In this document: positions 8,447 through 14,984 of the stretch, one piece after another
Numbering within the stretch: the first letter of the stretch is position 1
How the letters are laid out: every line of letters starts with the position of its first letter
Assembly (NCBI GenBank): GCA_035265325.1
Contig: DATFOS010000125.1
Coordinates: 1-16,143, forward strand
Reading direction: 5' to 3'
Source: DATCLS01 sp035265325
GTDB taxonomy: Bacteria; Actinomycetota; Acidimicrobiia; Acidimicrobiales; VFJN01
DNA: 16,143 nt
The notes under the pieces: model-generated
Databases searched by the model: none
What the model was told of the DNA's origin: nothing
Seen by the model: the letters and a program-made list of their open reading frames with translations, nothing else
Position numbers and translations under genes: made by a program

Positions 8447-9782
8447 CGAGGAGCTCGGCGACCTGGAAGGCGAGGTCGATCGACTGGCGGCCGTTGAGCC
8501 GCGGGTCGCAGATCGTCTCGTAGCGGTGGTCGAGGTCGGCATGGCCCAGGGCGTCGCCGCCGCCGAGGCACTCGGTCACGTCCTCGCCCGTGAGCTCGAT
8601 GTGCACACCGCCCGGCCAGGTGCCGGCCTGCCAGTGGGCGGCGAAGAAGCCGGCGATCTCGGCCAGCACGGCCTCGAAGTCGCGCGTCTTGCGACCCGTG
8701 TCGGACGTGAACGTGTTGCCGTGCATCGGGTCGCACGCCCACACGACCGGGTGCCCGGCGTCGCGCACGGCCTCGAGGATCGGCGGCAGCACGTCGGCCA
8801 CCTTGGCGGCGCCCATGCGGCTGATCAGCGTGAGCCGGCCGGGCACGCGGCCCGGGTTGAGCGCTTCGCACAGGGCGAGGACCTCGTCGGCCGTGGCCGT
8901 CGGGCCGAGCTTGCAGCCGAGGGGGTTGCCGACACCCTGGAGGAACTGGACGTGGGCACCGTCGACCTGGCGGGTGCGCTCGCCGATCCACAGCATGTGC
9001 GCCGAGCAGTCGTACCAGTCGCCGGTCAGCGAGTCCTTGCGGGTCAGGGCCTCCTCGTAGCCCAGGACCAGCGCCTCGTGGCTCGTGTAGAAGTCGACCT
9101 GGTGCAGGCTCGGCTGGCTGCCGGTGTCGATGCCGCAGGCACCCATGAAGCGCAGCGCCCGGCCGATGTGGTCGGCCACGCGGTCGTAGCGGCGGCCCTG
9201 GGGGCTCGACGCCACGAACTCCAGGTTCCACTGGTGGACCTGGGTGAGGTCGGCGAAGCCACCCTTGGTGAACGCCCGCAGCAGGTTCAGCGTGGCCGCC
9301 GACTGGTGGTATGCCTGGACCAGCCGCTCGGGGTCGGGGACGCGGGCCAGCGCGTTGGGCGCCTCGCTGTTGACGATGTGGCCCCGGAACGAGGGCAGGT
9401 CGACGTCGCCGATGCGCTCGGTGGCGGACGACCGGGGCTTGCCGAACTGGCCGGCGATACGCCCCACCTTGATGACCGGGACACCCGTCGAATAAGTGAG
9501 CACCACGGCCATCTGCAGGATGACCTTGAGCTTGTCGCGGATGGCGTCGGCCGAGAACGCGTCGAACGACTCGGCGCAGTCGCCGGCCTGGAGCAGGAAC
9601 GCCCGCCCGGCCGCCACCTCGGCCAGCTGGGCGGTGAGTGCCCGGGCCTCACCGGCGAACACCAGCGGAGGCAGCGAACCGAGGTGCTTGATGGCCCGCT
9701 CGAGGTCGAACTCGTCGGGCCAGGACGGCTGCTGCTCTGCCGGGCGGAATCGCCAGGACGTGGGCGACCAGGTATCGGTCAT
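8436..9782 (-). CDS. aroG: Class II 3-deoxy-7-phosphoheptulonate (DAHP) synthase
   Basis: A 448-residue cytoplasmic enzyme condensing phosphoenolpyruvate and erythrose 4-phosphate to DAHP, the entry to the shikimate pathway. It belongs to the plant-like class II family, close in length to the mycobacterial enzyme (about 460 residues). Recognisable blocks are FLLQAGDCAESF (62-73) with metal ligand Cys69, IKVGRIAGQFGKPRS (104-118) for substrate phosphate binding, GNPLGCKLGPTA (285-296), WACDPMHGNT (348-357) with His354, HIELTGEDVTECLGG (394-408) with Glu396, and CDPRLN (425-430) with Asp426. These four correspond to the family's metal ligands. The ATG at 9782 is preceded by GGAG with a short four-base spacer. 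The gene is monocistronic, facing the same way as sir and the sigma factor but bounded by hairpins. Whether it is feedback-controlled cannot be read here, but repeats upstream suggest transcriptional control. Confidence 0.96.
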   Translation of the reverse strand: MTDTWSPTSWRFRPAEQQPSWPDEFDLERAIKHLGSLPPLVFAGEARALTAQLAEVAAGRAFLLQAGDCAESFDAFSADAIRDKLKVILQMAVVLTYSTGVPVIKVGRIAGQFGKPRSSATERIGDVDLPSFRGHIVNSEAPNALARVPDPERLVQAYHQSAATLNLLRAFTKGGFADLTQVHQWNLEFVASSPQGRRYDRVADHIGRALRFMGACGIDTGSQPSLHQVDFYTSHEALVLGYEEALTRKDSLTGDWYDCSAHMLWIGERTRQVDGAHVQFLQGVGNPLGCKLGPTATADEVLALCEALNPGRVPGRLTLISRMGAAKVADVLPPILEAVRDAGHPVVWACDPMHGNTFTSDTGRKTRDFEAVLAEIAGFFAAHWQAGTWPGGVHIELTGEDVTECLGGGDALGHADLDHRYETICDPRLNGRQSIDLAFQVAELLDRR

Positions 9783-9813
9783 GGTGCTCCAGGGTGGCCG
9801 CGCGGGGCGCGAT

Positions 9814-9868
9814 CTGCCAAGTGACTAAGGACGGGAGAGGGTGCCGGGTGCGCAGCCTGCCAGGTGAC
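9814..9868. repeat. Pair of 12-bp direct repeats upstream of the DAHP synthase gene
   Basis: CTGCCAAGTGAC (9814-9825) and CTGCCAGGTGAC (9857-9868) differ at one base. They start 43 bases apart, about four helical turns, so they would face the same side of the DNA. They lie 32-86 bases before the aroG start, in the promoter region. A regulator binding as two units is the simplest reading; no known motif matches with certainty. The perfect palindrome TTCCCGGGAA (9875-9884) follows immediately. Confidence 0.45.
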
Positions 9869-9890
9869 GGCGCGTTCCCGGGAAAACGCA

Positions 9891-9927
9891 AGCCAGCCGC
9901 CCCCTGGCGGGTCGGGGGCGGCTGGCT
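9891..9927 (-). terminator. Rho-independent terminator of the sigma factor gene
   Basis: AGCCAGCCGCCCCC and its exact complement GGGGGCGGCTGGCT form a 14-bp stem with a nine-base loop. On the minus strand it is followed by TGCGTTTTCC, a short T-run, so it works in the direction of the sigma factor gene, about 95 bases after that gene's stop. The plus-strand side has no T-run. Confidence 0.75.
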
Positions 9928-9992
9928 CGGCGAGGGCGTCGGGTGGCGGGACCCGACGCCTCCGGAATCGTTCAGAGGAAACACTACCCGCC

Positions 9993-10017
9993 TCGGCCCT
10001 CCCCGTGGAAGGGCCGA
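9993..10017 (-). other. Second inverted repeat behind the sigma factor gene
   Basis: TCGGCCCT (9993-10000) and AGGGCCGA (10010-10017) form an 8-bp stem with a nine-base loop, starting only six bases beyond the sigma factor stop codon. It has no T-run and may act as an mRNA 3' stabiliser in tandem with the terminator at 9891-9927. Confidence 0.4.
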
Positions 10018-10022
10018 CTCGG

Positions 10023-10853
10023 TCATGCGGCGCTGGAGCGGGCGACCGCTTCCTCGCGTACGGCGTCGACGGCCCGCTTGACCAGTCGCCGGGCGGCCTC
10101 GGCGGTCACGCCGAGCTCCTCGCCCACCTCGCGGTAGCTGCGCTTGCGGCCGTCGGTGAGGCCGAAACGCTGCTCGACCGCGAACCGGGCCCGCTTGTCG
10201 AGGACACCGAGCAGGTCCTGCAGGGTGGCCTCGTCCTCGCGGTCGACCATGACGTCCTCAGGGGTGGGGACATCGGCCGCCAGGAGGTCGACCAGCTCGC
10301 TGCCGTCGTCGTCGCCGACCGGGCGGTCGAGGGACGTCGGCGTCGTGAGCCGGTACAGCCGGGCGTTCTCGTCGTCGAGCTCCTCACCGTCGCCGGACGC
10401 CTGGCGGAGGGCGGCCCGCAGCGAGGCGGACCGGTCGCCGGGGAGGCGGACCAGGCTGGCCTTCTGGTCGAGCGCCCGGCCGATGGCCTGGCGGATCCAG
10501 AAGGTGGCGTAGGTGGAGAACTTGAAGCCCTTGCGCCAGTCGAACTTGTCGACGGCGTGCTCGAGGCCCAGGTTGCCTTCCTGGATCAGGTCGAGCAGCT
10601 CCATGCTGGGGGGAAGGGGGTAACGGCGTGCGATGCTGACGACGAGCCGTAGGTTGGCCCGGATGAACCGGTCCTTCGCTGCGGCCGCGGCGCTCACCGC
10701 CTTGCGGAGGTCGCGGCTCCGCTCTCCGGCCTCGATGCGCTCCTGCGCGTCGCGGCCACGTTCGATCGTTTGCGACAGCTCGCGCTCCTCATCCGCAGTG
10801 AGGAGGGGCACGAGGCCGATTTCGTTCAGGTACTGACCCACCGAATCACTCAT
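10023..10853 (-). CDS. Sigma-70 family RNA polymerase sigma factor (divergent group 2-like)
   Basis: A 276-residue sigma factor that would direct RNA polymerase to a subset of promoters. Region 1.2 is VGQYLNEIGLVPLLTADEE (5-23). Region 2 is well conserved (RFIRANLRLVVSIARRY, LLDLIQEGNLGL, DKFDWRKGFKFSTYATFWIRQAIGRA; residues 62-127), including the -10 recognition and melting helices. Region 4 (208-268) starts normally (VEQRFGLTDGRKRSYREVGEELGVT), but its last helix reads AEAARRLVKRAVDAVR in place of the usual RERIRQIEAKALRKLR. Region 3 is short, with an Asp/Glu-rich segment where the 3.1 helix-turn-helix is normally found. GAGGAG seven bases before the ATG supports the start at 10853 over a TTG 15 bases upstream. 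It is divergent from the NuoF-like gene. No anti-sigma gene is adjacent. Confidence 0.9.
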   Translation of the reverse strand: MSDSVGQYLNEIGLVPLLTADEERELSQTIERGRDAQERIEAGERSRDLRKAVSAAAAAKDRFIRANLRLVVSIARRYPLPPSMELLDLIQEGNLGLEHAVDKFDWRKGFKFSTYATFWIRQAIGRALDQKASLVRLPGDRSASLRAALRQASGDGEELDDENARLYRLTTPTSLDRPVGDDDGSELVDLLAADVPTPEDVMVDREDEATLQDLLGVLDKRARFAVEQRFGLTDGRKRSYREVGEELGVTAEAARRLVKRAVDAVREEAVARSSAA

Positions 10854-10930
10854 CTCGTCACTCCTCAACCACGGCTACCTCGGTGTGATTCCCTCTACGC
10901 AGGGGATTTCGGCACCGGAGGCGAAGGCAG

Positions 10931-12352
10931 ATGCCCTCTATGCAGCTACCCACGCTTTTGTCCGACCCACCGGTGACCGATGTCACCGAGTACGCGGCGC
11001 GTGGAGGGGGTGCGGGATTACGTCGTGCCCGGGCCCTCGGGCCAGGCGGGACGATCCAGGAGGTGATTCTCTCGGGACTTCGCGGACGGGGTGGTGGCGG
11101 GTTCCCGACGGGCCGCAAGTGGCAGTCCGTGCGGGAGGCGGCGCAGGCGCCGACCGAAGGTGACGGTAGCGGGACGAACCGCGCTTTCGTCGTGTGCAAC
11201 GGCGCCGAGGGCGAACCGGCGACATTCAAGGACCGGGCGATCATCCGGGCCAACCCGTACGCGGTGGTCGAGGGCGTGGCGATCGCCGCCTTCGCCGTCG
11301 GGGCCGAGCGGGGATTCATCGGCATCAAGGAGCGCTTCGGGCCGGAGACGGCCCGGCTGGCCGCCGCCGTCGACGAGATGACCGCCGAGGGTGTCCTCGG
11401 CGACCTGACGATCCAGGTCGTGCTGGGGCCGGACGCCTACCTGTACGGGGAGGAGACGGGCCTGCTGCAGGTCATCGAGGGCGAGGCGCCGCTGCCCCGC
11501 ATCCTCCCGCCCTACATCCACGGGCTGTTCGCCACCGTGCCGACGGCCGGGTGGAGCGCGGCGCCGGCGGGCGTGGTCGACGTGGCCCCGGCGTCCAACC
11601 CCACCGTCGTGAACAACGTCGAGACCCTGGCCACGGCGAGCCTGGTCCTGGCGAACGGCCCCGAGTGGCACCGCTCGCTCGGCACCGCCGAGTCGCCCGG
11701 GACGATCGTGGCCACCGTGGTCGGCGACGTGCTGCGCCCCGGCGTCGGCGAGGTGCCGATGGGCACGCCGCTGGGTGAGGTCGTCGAGCGGGTCGGCGGC
11801 GGCCTACCCGCCGGGCGGACCGTGAAGGCGGTGCTCTCGGGCGTCGCCAACCCGGTCCTGACCGGCGACCTCCTCGACACGCCGTGCAGCCACGAGGGGA
11901 TGCGGGCCGCGGGCTCGGGGCTCGGCGCCGCCGGCTTCCTCGTGCTCGACGACACCGCGTCGATGGTCGAGGTGGCCCGGGAGCTGTCGCGGTTCCTGTA
12001 CGTCGAGTCCTGCGGGCAGTGCCCGGCCTGCAAGCTCGGCACCGGGGCGATCACCGACCGCCTCGACGCGCTGGCGCGGGGTGAGGCGTCCCCGGAGGAC
12101 CTCGACGTCGTCGCCTTCCGCCTGCGCACGGTGACCGACGGCAACCGCTGCTACCTGCCGGTCCAGGAGCAGCTGGTGGTGTCGAGCATCCTCCAGGCGT
12201 TCCCGGACGAGGTGGCCGAGGCGCTCGACGGGACGCCCCGCCCCGAGCGCGGCTTCCGGGTCCCGAAGCTGGACGAGCTGGACGGCGGCGTGGCCACGCT
12301 GGACGAGCGTCAGGCGCTCAAGCAGCCCGACTGGACCTACGCCGAGGGCTGA
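10931..12352 (+). CDS. NuoF-like flavo-iron-sulfur oxidoreductase subunit (orphan)
   Basis: A 473-residue homologue of NuoF/HoxF, the FMN and [4Fe-4S] subunit that takes electrons from NAD(P)H in complex I and soluble dehydrogenases. The FMN/NADH fold is marked by GLRGRGGGGFPTGRKW (49-64), CNGAEGEPATFKDR (89-102) and YLYGEETGLLQVIEG (170-184). The SLBB domain follows, then the cluster-binding part with Cys361, Cys364, Cys367 (ESCGQCPACKLG) and Cys407, spaced as for cluster N3. In the FMN loop the usual NADE is NGAE, so the Asp is lost. No NuoE, NuoG or ferredoxin gene lies beside it, so it is not a classical complex I gene; its partner is unknown. The ATG at 10931 has GGAGG nine bases upstream. 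Leu30 is encoded by TTA, unusual in this GC-rich DNA, and early codons are less GC-biased than the rest. Confidence 0.88.
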   Translation: MPSMQLPTLLSDPPVTDVTEYAARGGGAGLRRARALGPGGTIQEVILSGLRGRGGGGFPTGRKWQSVREAAQAPTEGDGSGTNRAFVVCNGAEGEPATFKDRAIIRANPYAVVEGVAIAAFAVGAERGFIGIKERFGPETARLAAAVDEMTAEGVLGDLTIQVVLGPDAYLYGEETGLLQVIEGEAPLPRILPPYIHGLFATVPTAGWSAAPAGVVDVAPASNPTVVNNVETLATASLVLANGPEWHRSLGTAESPGTIVATVVGDVLRPGVGEVPMGTPLGEVVERVGGGLPAGRTVKAVLSGVANPVLTGDLLDTPCSHEGMRAAGSGLGAAGFLVLDDTASMVEVARELSRFLYVESCGQCPACKLGTGAITDRLDALARGEASPEDLDVVAFRLRTVTDGNRCYLPVQEQLVVSSILQAFPDEVAEALDGTPRPERGFRVPKLDELDGGVATLDERQALKQPDWTYAEG

Positions 12353-12395
12353 GCGGGCGGGCGCCGTCGCGTGTGGCCACCCGCCATGTGCGGCA

Positions 12396-12418
12396 TTCCG
12401 GGAACGACCGAATAGCTT
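12396..12418 (+). promoter_or_regulatory. Putative leaderless promoter of the NAD salvage operon
   Basis: TAGCTT (12413-12418) ends six bases before the GTG of pncA at 12425 and fits a -10 element, with no Shine-Dalgarno sequence, so the transcript is probably leaderless. The small inverted repeat TTCC-G-GGAA (12396-12404) sits where the spacer would be and might bind a regulator. No clear -35 hexamer is present. Confidence 0.42.
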
Positions 12419-12424
12419 TTCCCT

Positions 12425-13012
12425 GTGGCGCACCCTTACGACCATCGCACCGCCCTCGTGGTCGTCGACGTGCAGAACGACTTCGCCGACCCGGCCGGGA
12501 GCCTGTCGGTGCCCGACGGGGAGGCCGTGGTCGACGTCGTGAACGCCGAGGCGGCCGCTGCGCAGGCCGCCGGGGCCGTGGTCGTCGCCACCCAGGACTG
12601 GCACCCGCCCGACACGCCGCACTTCGCCAAGGACGGCGGCACCTGGCCCGTCCACTGCGTGCACGACACATGGGGGGCCGAGCTGCACCCCCGGCTGCGG
12701 GTCGCCGGCGAGCGCATCCGCAAGGGCACGGGCGGCGAGGACGGCTACTCGGGCTTCACGGTCGCCGACCCCGAGACGGGCGCCACGGCGCCGACGGGGC
12801 TGGCCGACCTGCTCCACGACCGCAACGTCGAGAAGGTCGTGGTCGTGGGCCTGGCCACCGACTACTGCGTGAAGGCCACGGCCCTCGACGCCGTGCGGCT
12901 GGGCTTCGCCACGACGGTGCTGACCGACGGCGTCCGCCCCGTCGAGGTCGAGCCCGGGGACGGCCGGCGGGCCCTCGACGAGATGGCCGCCGCCGGGGTC
13001 GCGCTGGCGTGA
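12425..13012 (+). CDS. pncA: Nicotinamidase
   Basis: A 195-residue isochorismatase-fold amidase that hydrolyses nicotinamide to nicotinate and ammonia, the first step of NAD salvage here. The catalytic triad is visible as Asp15 (VDVQNDF), Lys100 (RKGTG) and Cys148 (TDYCVKAT). The metal ligands are Asp58 and His60 (TQDWHPPDT) and His66 (PHFA), as in mycobacterial PncA. Length is typical. The GTG start at 12425 is chosen because the protein begins in register with the family and the -10-like TAGCTT lies just before it. The stop overlaps the GTG of pncB by four bases (GTGA), so the two are translationally coupled. In mycobacteria the same enzyme activates pyrazinamide; that is family knowledge and not tested here. 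Confidence 0.96.
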   Translation: MAHPYDHRTALVVVDVQNDFADPAGSLSVPDGEAVVDVVNAEAAAAQAAGAVVVATQDWHPPDTPHFAKDGGTWPVHCVHDTWGAELHPRLRVAGERIRKGTGGEDGYSGFTVADPETGATAPTGLADLLHDRNVEKVVVVGLATDYCVKATALDAVRLGFATTVLTDGVRPVEVEPGDGRRALDEMAAAGVALA

Positions 13013-14382
13013 CGGCTCCCCGGGCGGTGGCGCCGGCGCTCGTCACCGACCTCTACGAGCTGACGATGGCCGCCGCCTACCAGGCGCAGGGCATCGAGCA
13101 CGAGGCGACCTTCGAGCTGTCGGTCCGCTCGCTGCCGCCCACGCGGCGGTTCCTCGTCGTCGGCGGCATGGAGGCGGCGCTGGCCGGCCTCGAGGCCTTC
13201 CGCTTCACCACCGAGGACGTCGACTACCTCGCCACGCTGGGCGTGTTCCCCGAGGCCTTCCTCGACACGCTCGACGACCTGCGCTTCACCGGCGAGGTGT
13301 GGGCGGTGCCCGAGGGCGAGGTGGCGTTCCCGGGCGAGCCGCTCGTGCGGGTGACCGGCCCGGTCGTCGAGGCCCAGGTGGTCGAGACCTACCTGCTCAA
13401 CACGATCGGCAGCGCCACGATGCTGTCCTCGAAGGCGGCCCGCGTGGCGATCGCAACCGGCGAGCGGCGCTTCGTCGACTTCTCCGCCCGGCGCGACCAC
13501 GGCGCCGACGCCGCCCTGACCGCCGCGCGGGCCACGTGGACGGTCGGCGGGGTCGGCACGTCGCTGGTGGCGGCGGGGCGGCGCTGGGGCATCCCGCTGT
13601 CGGGCACCATGGCCCACTCCTTCGTCATGGCCTTCGACGACGAGCGCGACGCGTTCCGGGCCTACGCCCGGTCGTTCCCGGCGGGGGTCGTGCTGCTGCT
13701 CGACACCTACGACACGGTCGCCGGCGCCCGCCGTGCCGTCGAGGTCGCCCGCGAGCTGGCCGGCGACGGGATCACCCTGGCCGGTGTGCGGCTCGACTCG
13801 GGCGACCTGGCCGACCTGTCCAGGCGGGTGCGCGACGTCCTCGACGATGCCGGGATGACCGGGGTCGCCATCACCGTGTCCGGCGACCTCGACGAGCACC
13901 GCATCGCCGCGCTGTGCCGGGCCGGGGCGCCGATCGACGCATTCGGCGTCGGCACCCAGCTGGGCACGAGCGCCGACGCGCCCGCCCTCGGCGTCATCTA
14001 CAAGCTGGTCGAGGACGCCGAGGGGCCGAAGATGAAGCTGGCCACGGGCAAGGTGACGCTCCCGGGCCGCAAGCAGGTGTGGCGGGGGGACGACGGCGAC
14101 GTGGTCGGCCTGGCCGGCGAGCACTGCCCCGGGCGCCCGCTGCTGCGCCGCGTGATGGCTGGCGGCTCGCGCCTGGCCGGGGCGGACCGCCCGGGCGGCG
14201 AGGAGCCGCTCGACACGATCCGCGCCCGCTGCGTCGCCGCCCTGGCCGCCCTGCCGGACGGCGTCCGCTCGCTCGAGCCGGCCGACGGGCCGTCCTGGCC
14301 GGTCACGACGTCCGCGGGGCTGGCCGCGCTGGCGGACGAGGTCCGCGCCGAGCACGCCGGCGCCGCGGCGCCGGGGGCCTGA
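13009..14382 (+). CDS. pncB: Nicotinate phosphoribosyltransferase
   Basis: A 457-residue cytoplasmic enzyme that joins nicotinate and PRPP, with ATP hydrolysis, to give nicotinate mononucleotide. Family marks are TDLYELTMAAAY (13-24), FSARRDHGADAA (158-169), GGVGTSLVAAGRRWGIPLSGTMAHSF (in pieces: GTS at 183-185, SGTMAH at 198-203, with His203 the residue expected to be phosphorylated), LLDTYDT (230-236), VRLDSGDL (260-267), SGDLDEHRI (291-299) and FGVGTQL (312-318). The start GTG at 13009 overlaps the pncA stop; a GTG at 13027 is a less likely alternative. The nadD ATG follows eight bases after its stop. The gene uses the product of PncA and supplies the substrate of NadD, so the operon is in pathway order. 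Confidence 0.95.
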   Translation: MTAPRAVAPALVTDLYELTMAAAYQAQGIEHEATFELSVRSLPPTRRFLVVGGMEAALAGLEAFRFTTEDVDYLATLGVFPEAFLDTLDDLRFTGEVWAVPEGEVAFPGEPLVRVTGPVVEAQVVETYLLNTIGSATMLSSKAARVAIATGERRFVDFSARRDHGADAALTAARATWTVGGVGTSLVAAGRRWGIPLSGTMAHSFVMAFDDERDAFRAYARSFPAGVVLLLDTYDTVAGARRAVEVARELAGDGITLAGVRLDSGDLADLSRRVRDVLDDAGMTGVAITVSGDLDEHRIAALCRAGAPIDAFGVGTQLGTSADAPALGVIYKLVEDAEGPKMKLATGKVTLPGRKQVWRGDDGDVVGLAGEHCPGRPLLRRVMAGGSRLAGADRPGGEEPLDTIRARCVAALAALPDGVRSLEPADGPSWPVTTSAGLAALADEVRAEHAGAAAPGA

Positions 14383-14390
14383 CGGCGGCC

Positions 14391-14984
14391 ATGGGGGAGC
14401 GGCTCGGCATCTTCGGGGGGACGTTCGACCCGCCCCACGTCGGCCACCTCGTCACCGCAGTCAACGTCCGCCACGAGATGGCGCTCGACCGGGTGCTGCT
14501 CGTGGTGAACGGCCAGCCTTGGCAGAAGGTCCGCACGCGGCCCATCAGCCCGGCCGAGGACCGCTACGCGATGGTCGAGGCCGCCGTCGGCACGGTCGAC
14601 GGCCTCGAGGCCAGCCGGATCGAGGTCGACCGACGCGGCATGTCGTACACGGCCGACACGCTGGCCGCGCTGCTGGAGGAGGACGCCGCCCGCGAGCTGT
14701 TCGTCGTCCTCGGCACCGACGCCGCCCTCGGCCTGCCCACGTGGGAGCGGGCGGGGGAGGTCCGGGAGCTGGCCACGATCGTGGTGGTCGAACGGCCGGG
14801 CGCCGCCCGGGCCGAGCCGCCGCGGGGCTGGTCGTGGCACCGGGTCGAGGTCCCCCGGCTCGAGGTGTCGAGTACCGACCTGCGGGCCCGTGTCGCCGAC
14901 GGCCGGCCCCTCGACTACCTGCTCACCGCCGAGGTGATCGCTGCCATCCGGACGCGCGGCCTGTACCGGGAGGCCTGGACGTGA
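14391..14984 (+). CDS. nadD: Nicotinate-nucleotide adenylyltransferase
   Basis: A 197-residue nucleotidyltransferase that converts nicotinate mononucleotide and ATP to NaAD and pyrophosphate, an essential step shared by de novo synthesis and salvage of NAD. The N-terminus has the class signature GIFGGTFDPPHVGHL (6-20) with the two catalytic histidines His16 and His19. The substrate loop VVNGQPWQK (38-46), the LGTDAALGLPTW segment (107-118) and the C-terminal ATP-binding EVSSTDLRAR (158-167, the ISSTxIR motif) are all present. The ATG is preceded by only weak purine-rich sequence, so translation probably depends on ribosomes finishing pncB eight bases upstream. Its stop overlaps the GTG of the next gene (GTGA). 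In many actinobacteria nadD is followed by an LCP-type gene and then rsfS; here the LCP-like gene is in place and the rest is beyond the window. Confidence 0.96.
   Translation: MGERLGIFGGTFDPPHVGHLVTAVNVRHEMALDRVLLVVNGQPWQKVRTRPISPAEDRYAMVEAAVGTVDGLEASRIEVDRRGMSYTADTLAALLEEDAARELFVVLGTDAALGLPTWERAGEVRELATIVVVERPGAARAEPPRGWSWHRVEVPRLEVSSTDLRARVADGRPLDYLLTAEVIAAIRTRGLYREAWT

Noticed and set aside
10854..10930. Divergent promoters between the sigma factor and the NuoF-like gene
   Set aside because: The 77-base gap must hold starts for both strands, but I could not pick -35/-10 pairs better than chance, so none is annotated.
12356..12385. GGCGGG...CCCGCC as a terminator for the NuoF-like gene
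   Set aside because: Only six base pairs with an 18-base loop and no T-run; too weak to annotate.
12373..13008. In-frame extension of pncB upstream to 12373
   Set aside because: It would overlap nearly all of pncA and reads as Arg-rich low-complexity protein; the GTGA junction at 13009 gives a family-typical N-terminus.
12862..14355. A 497-codon minus-strand open frame opposite pncB
   Set aside because: Antisense shadow of a well-conserved NAD salvage gene.
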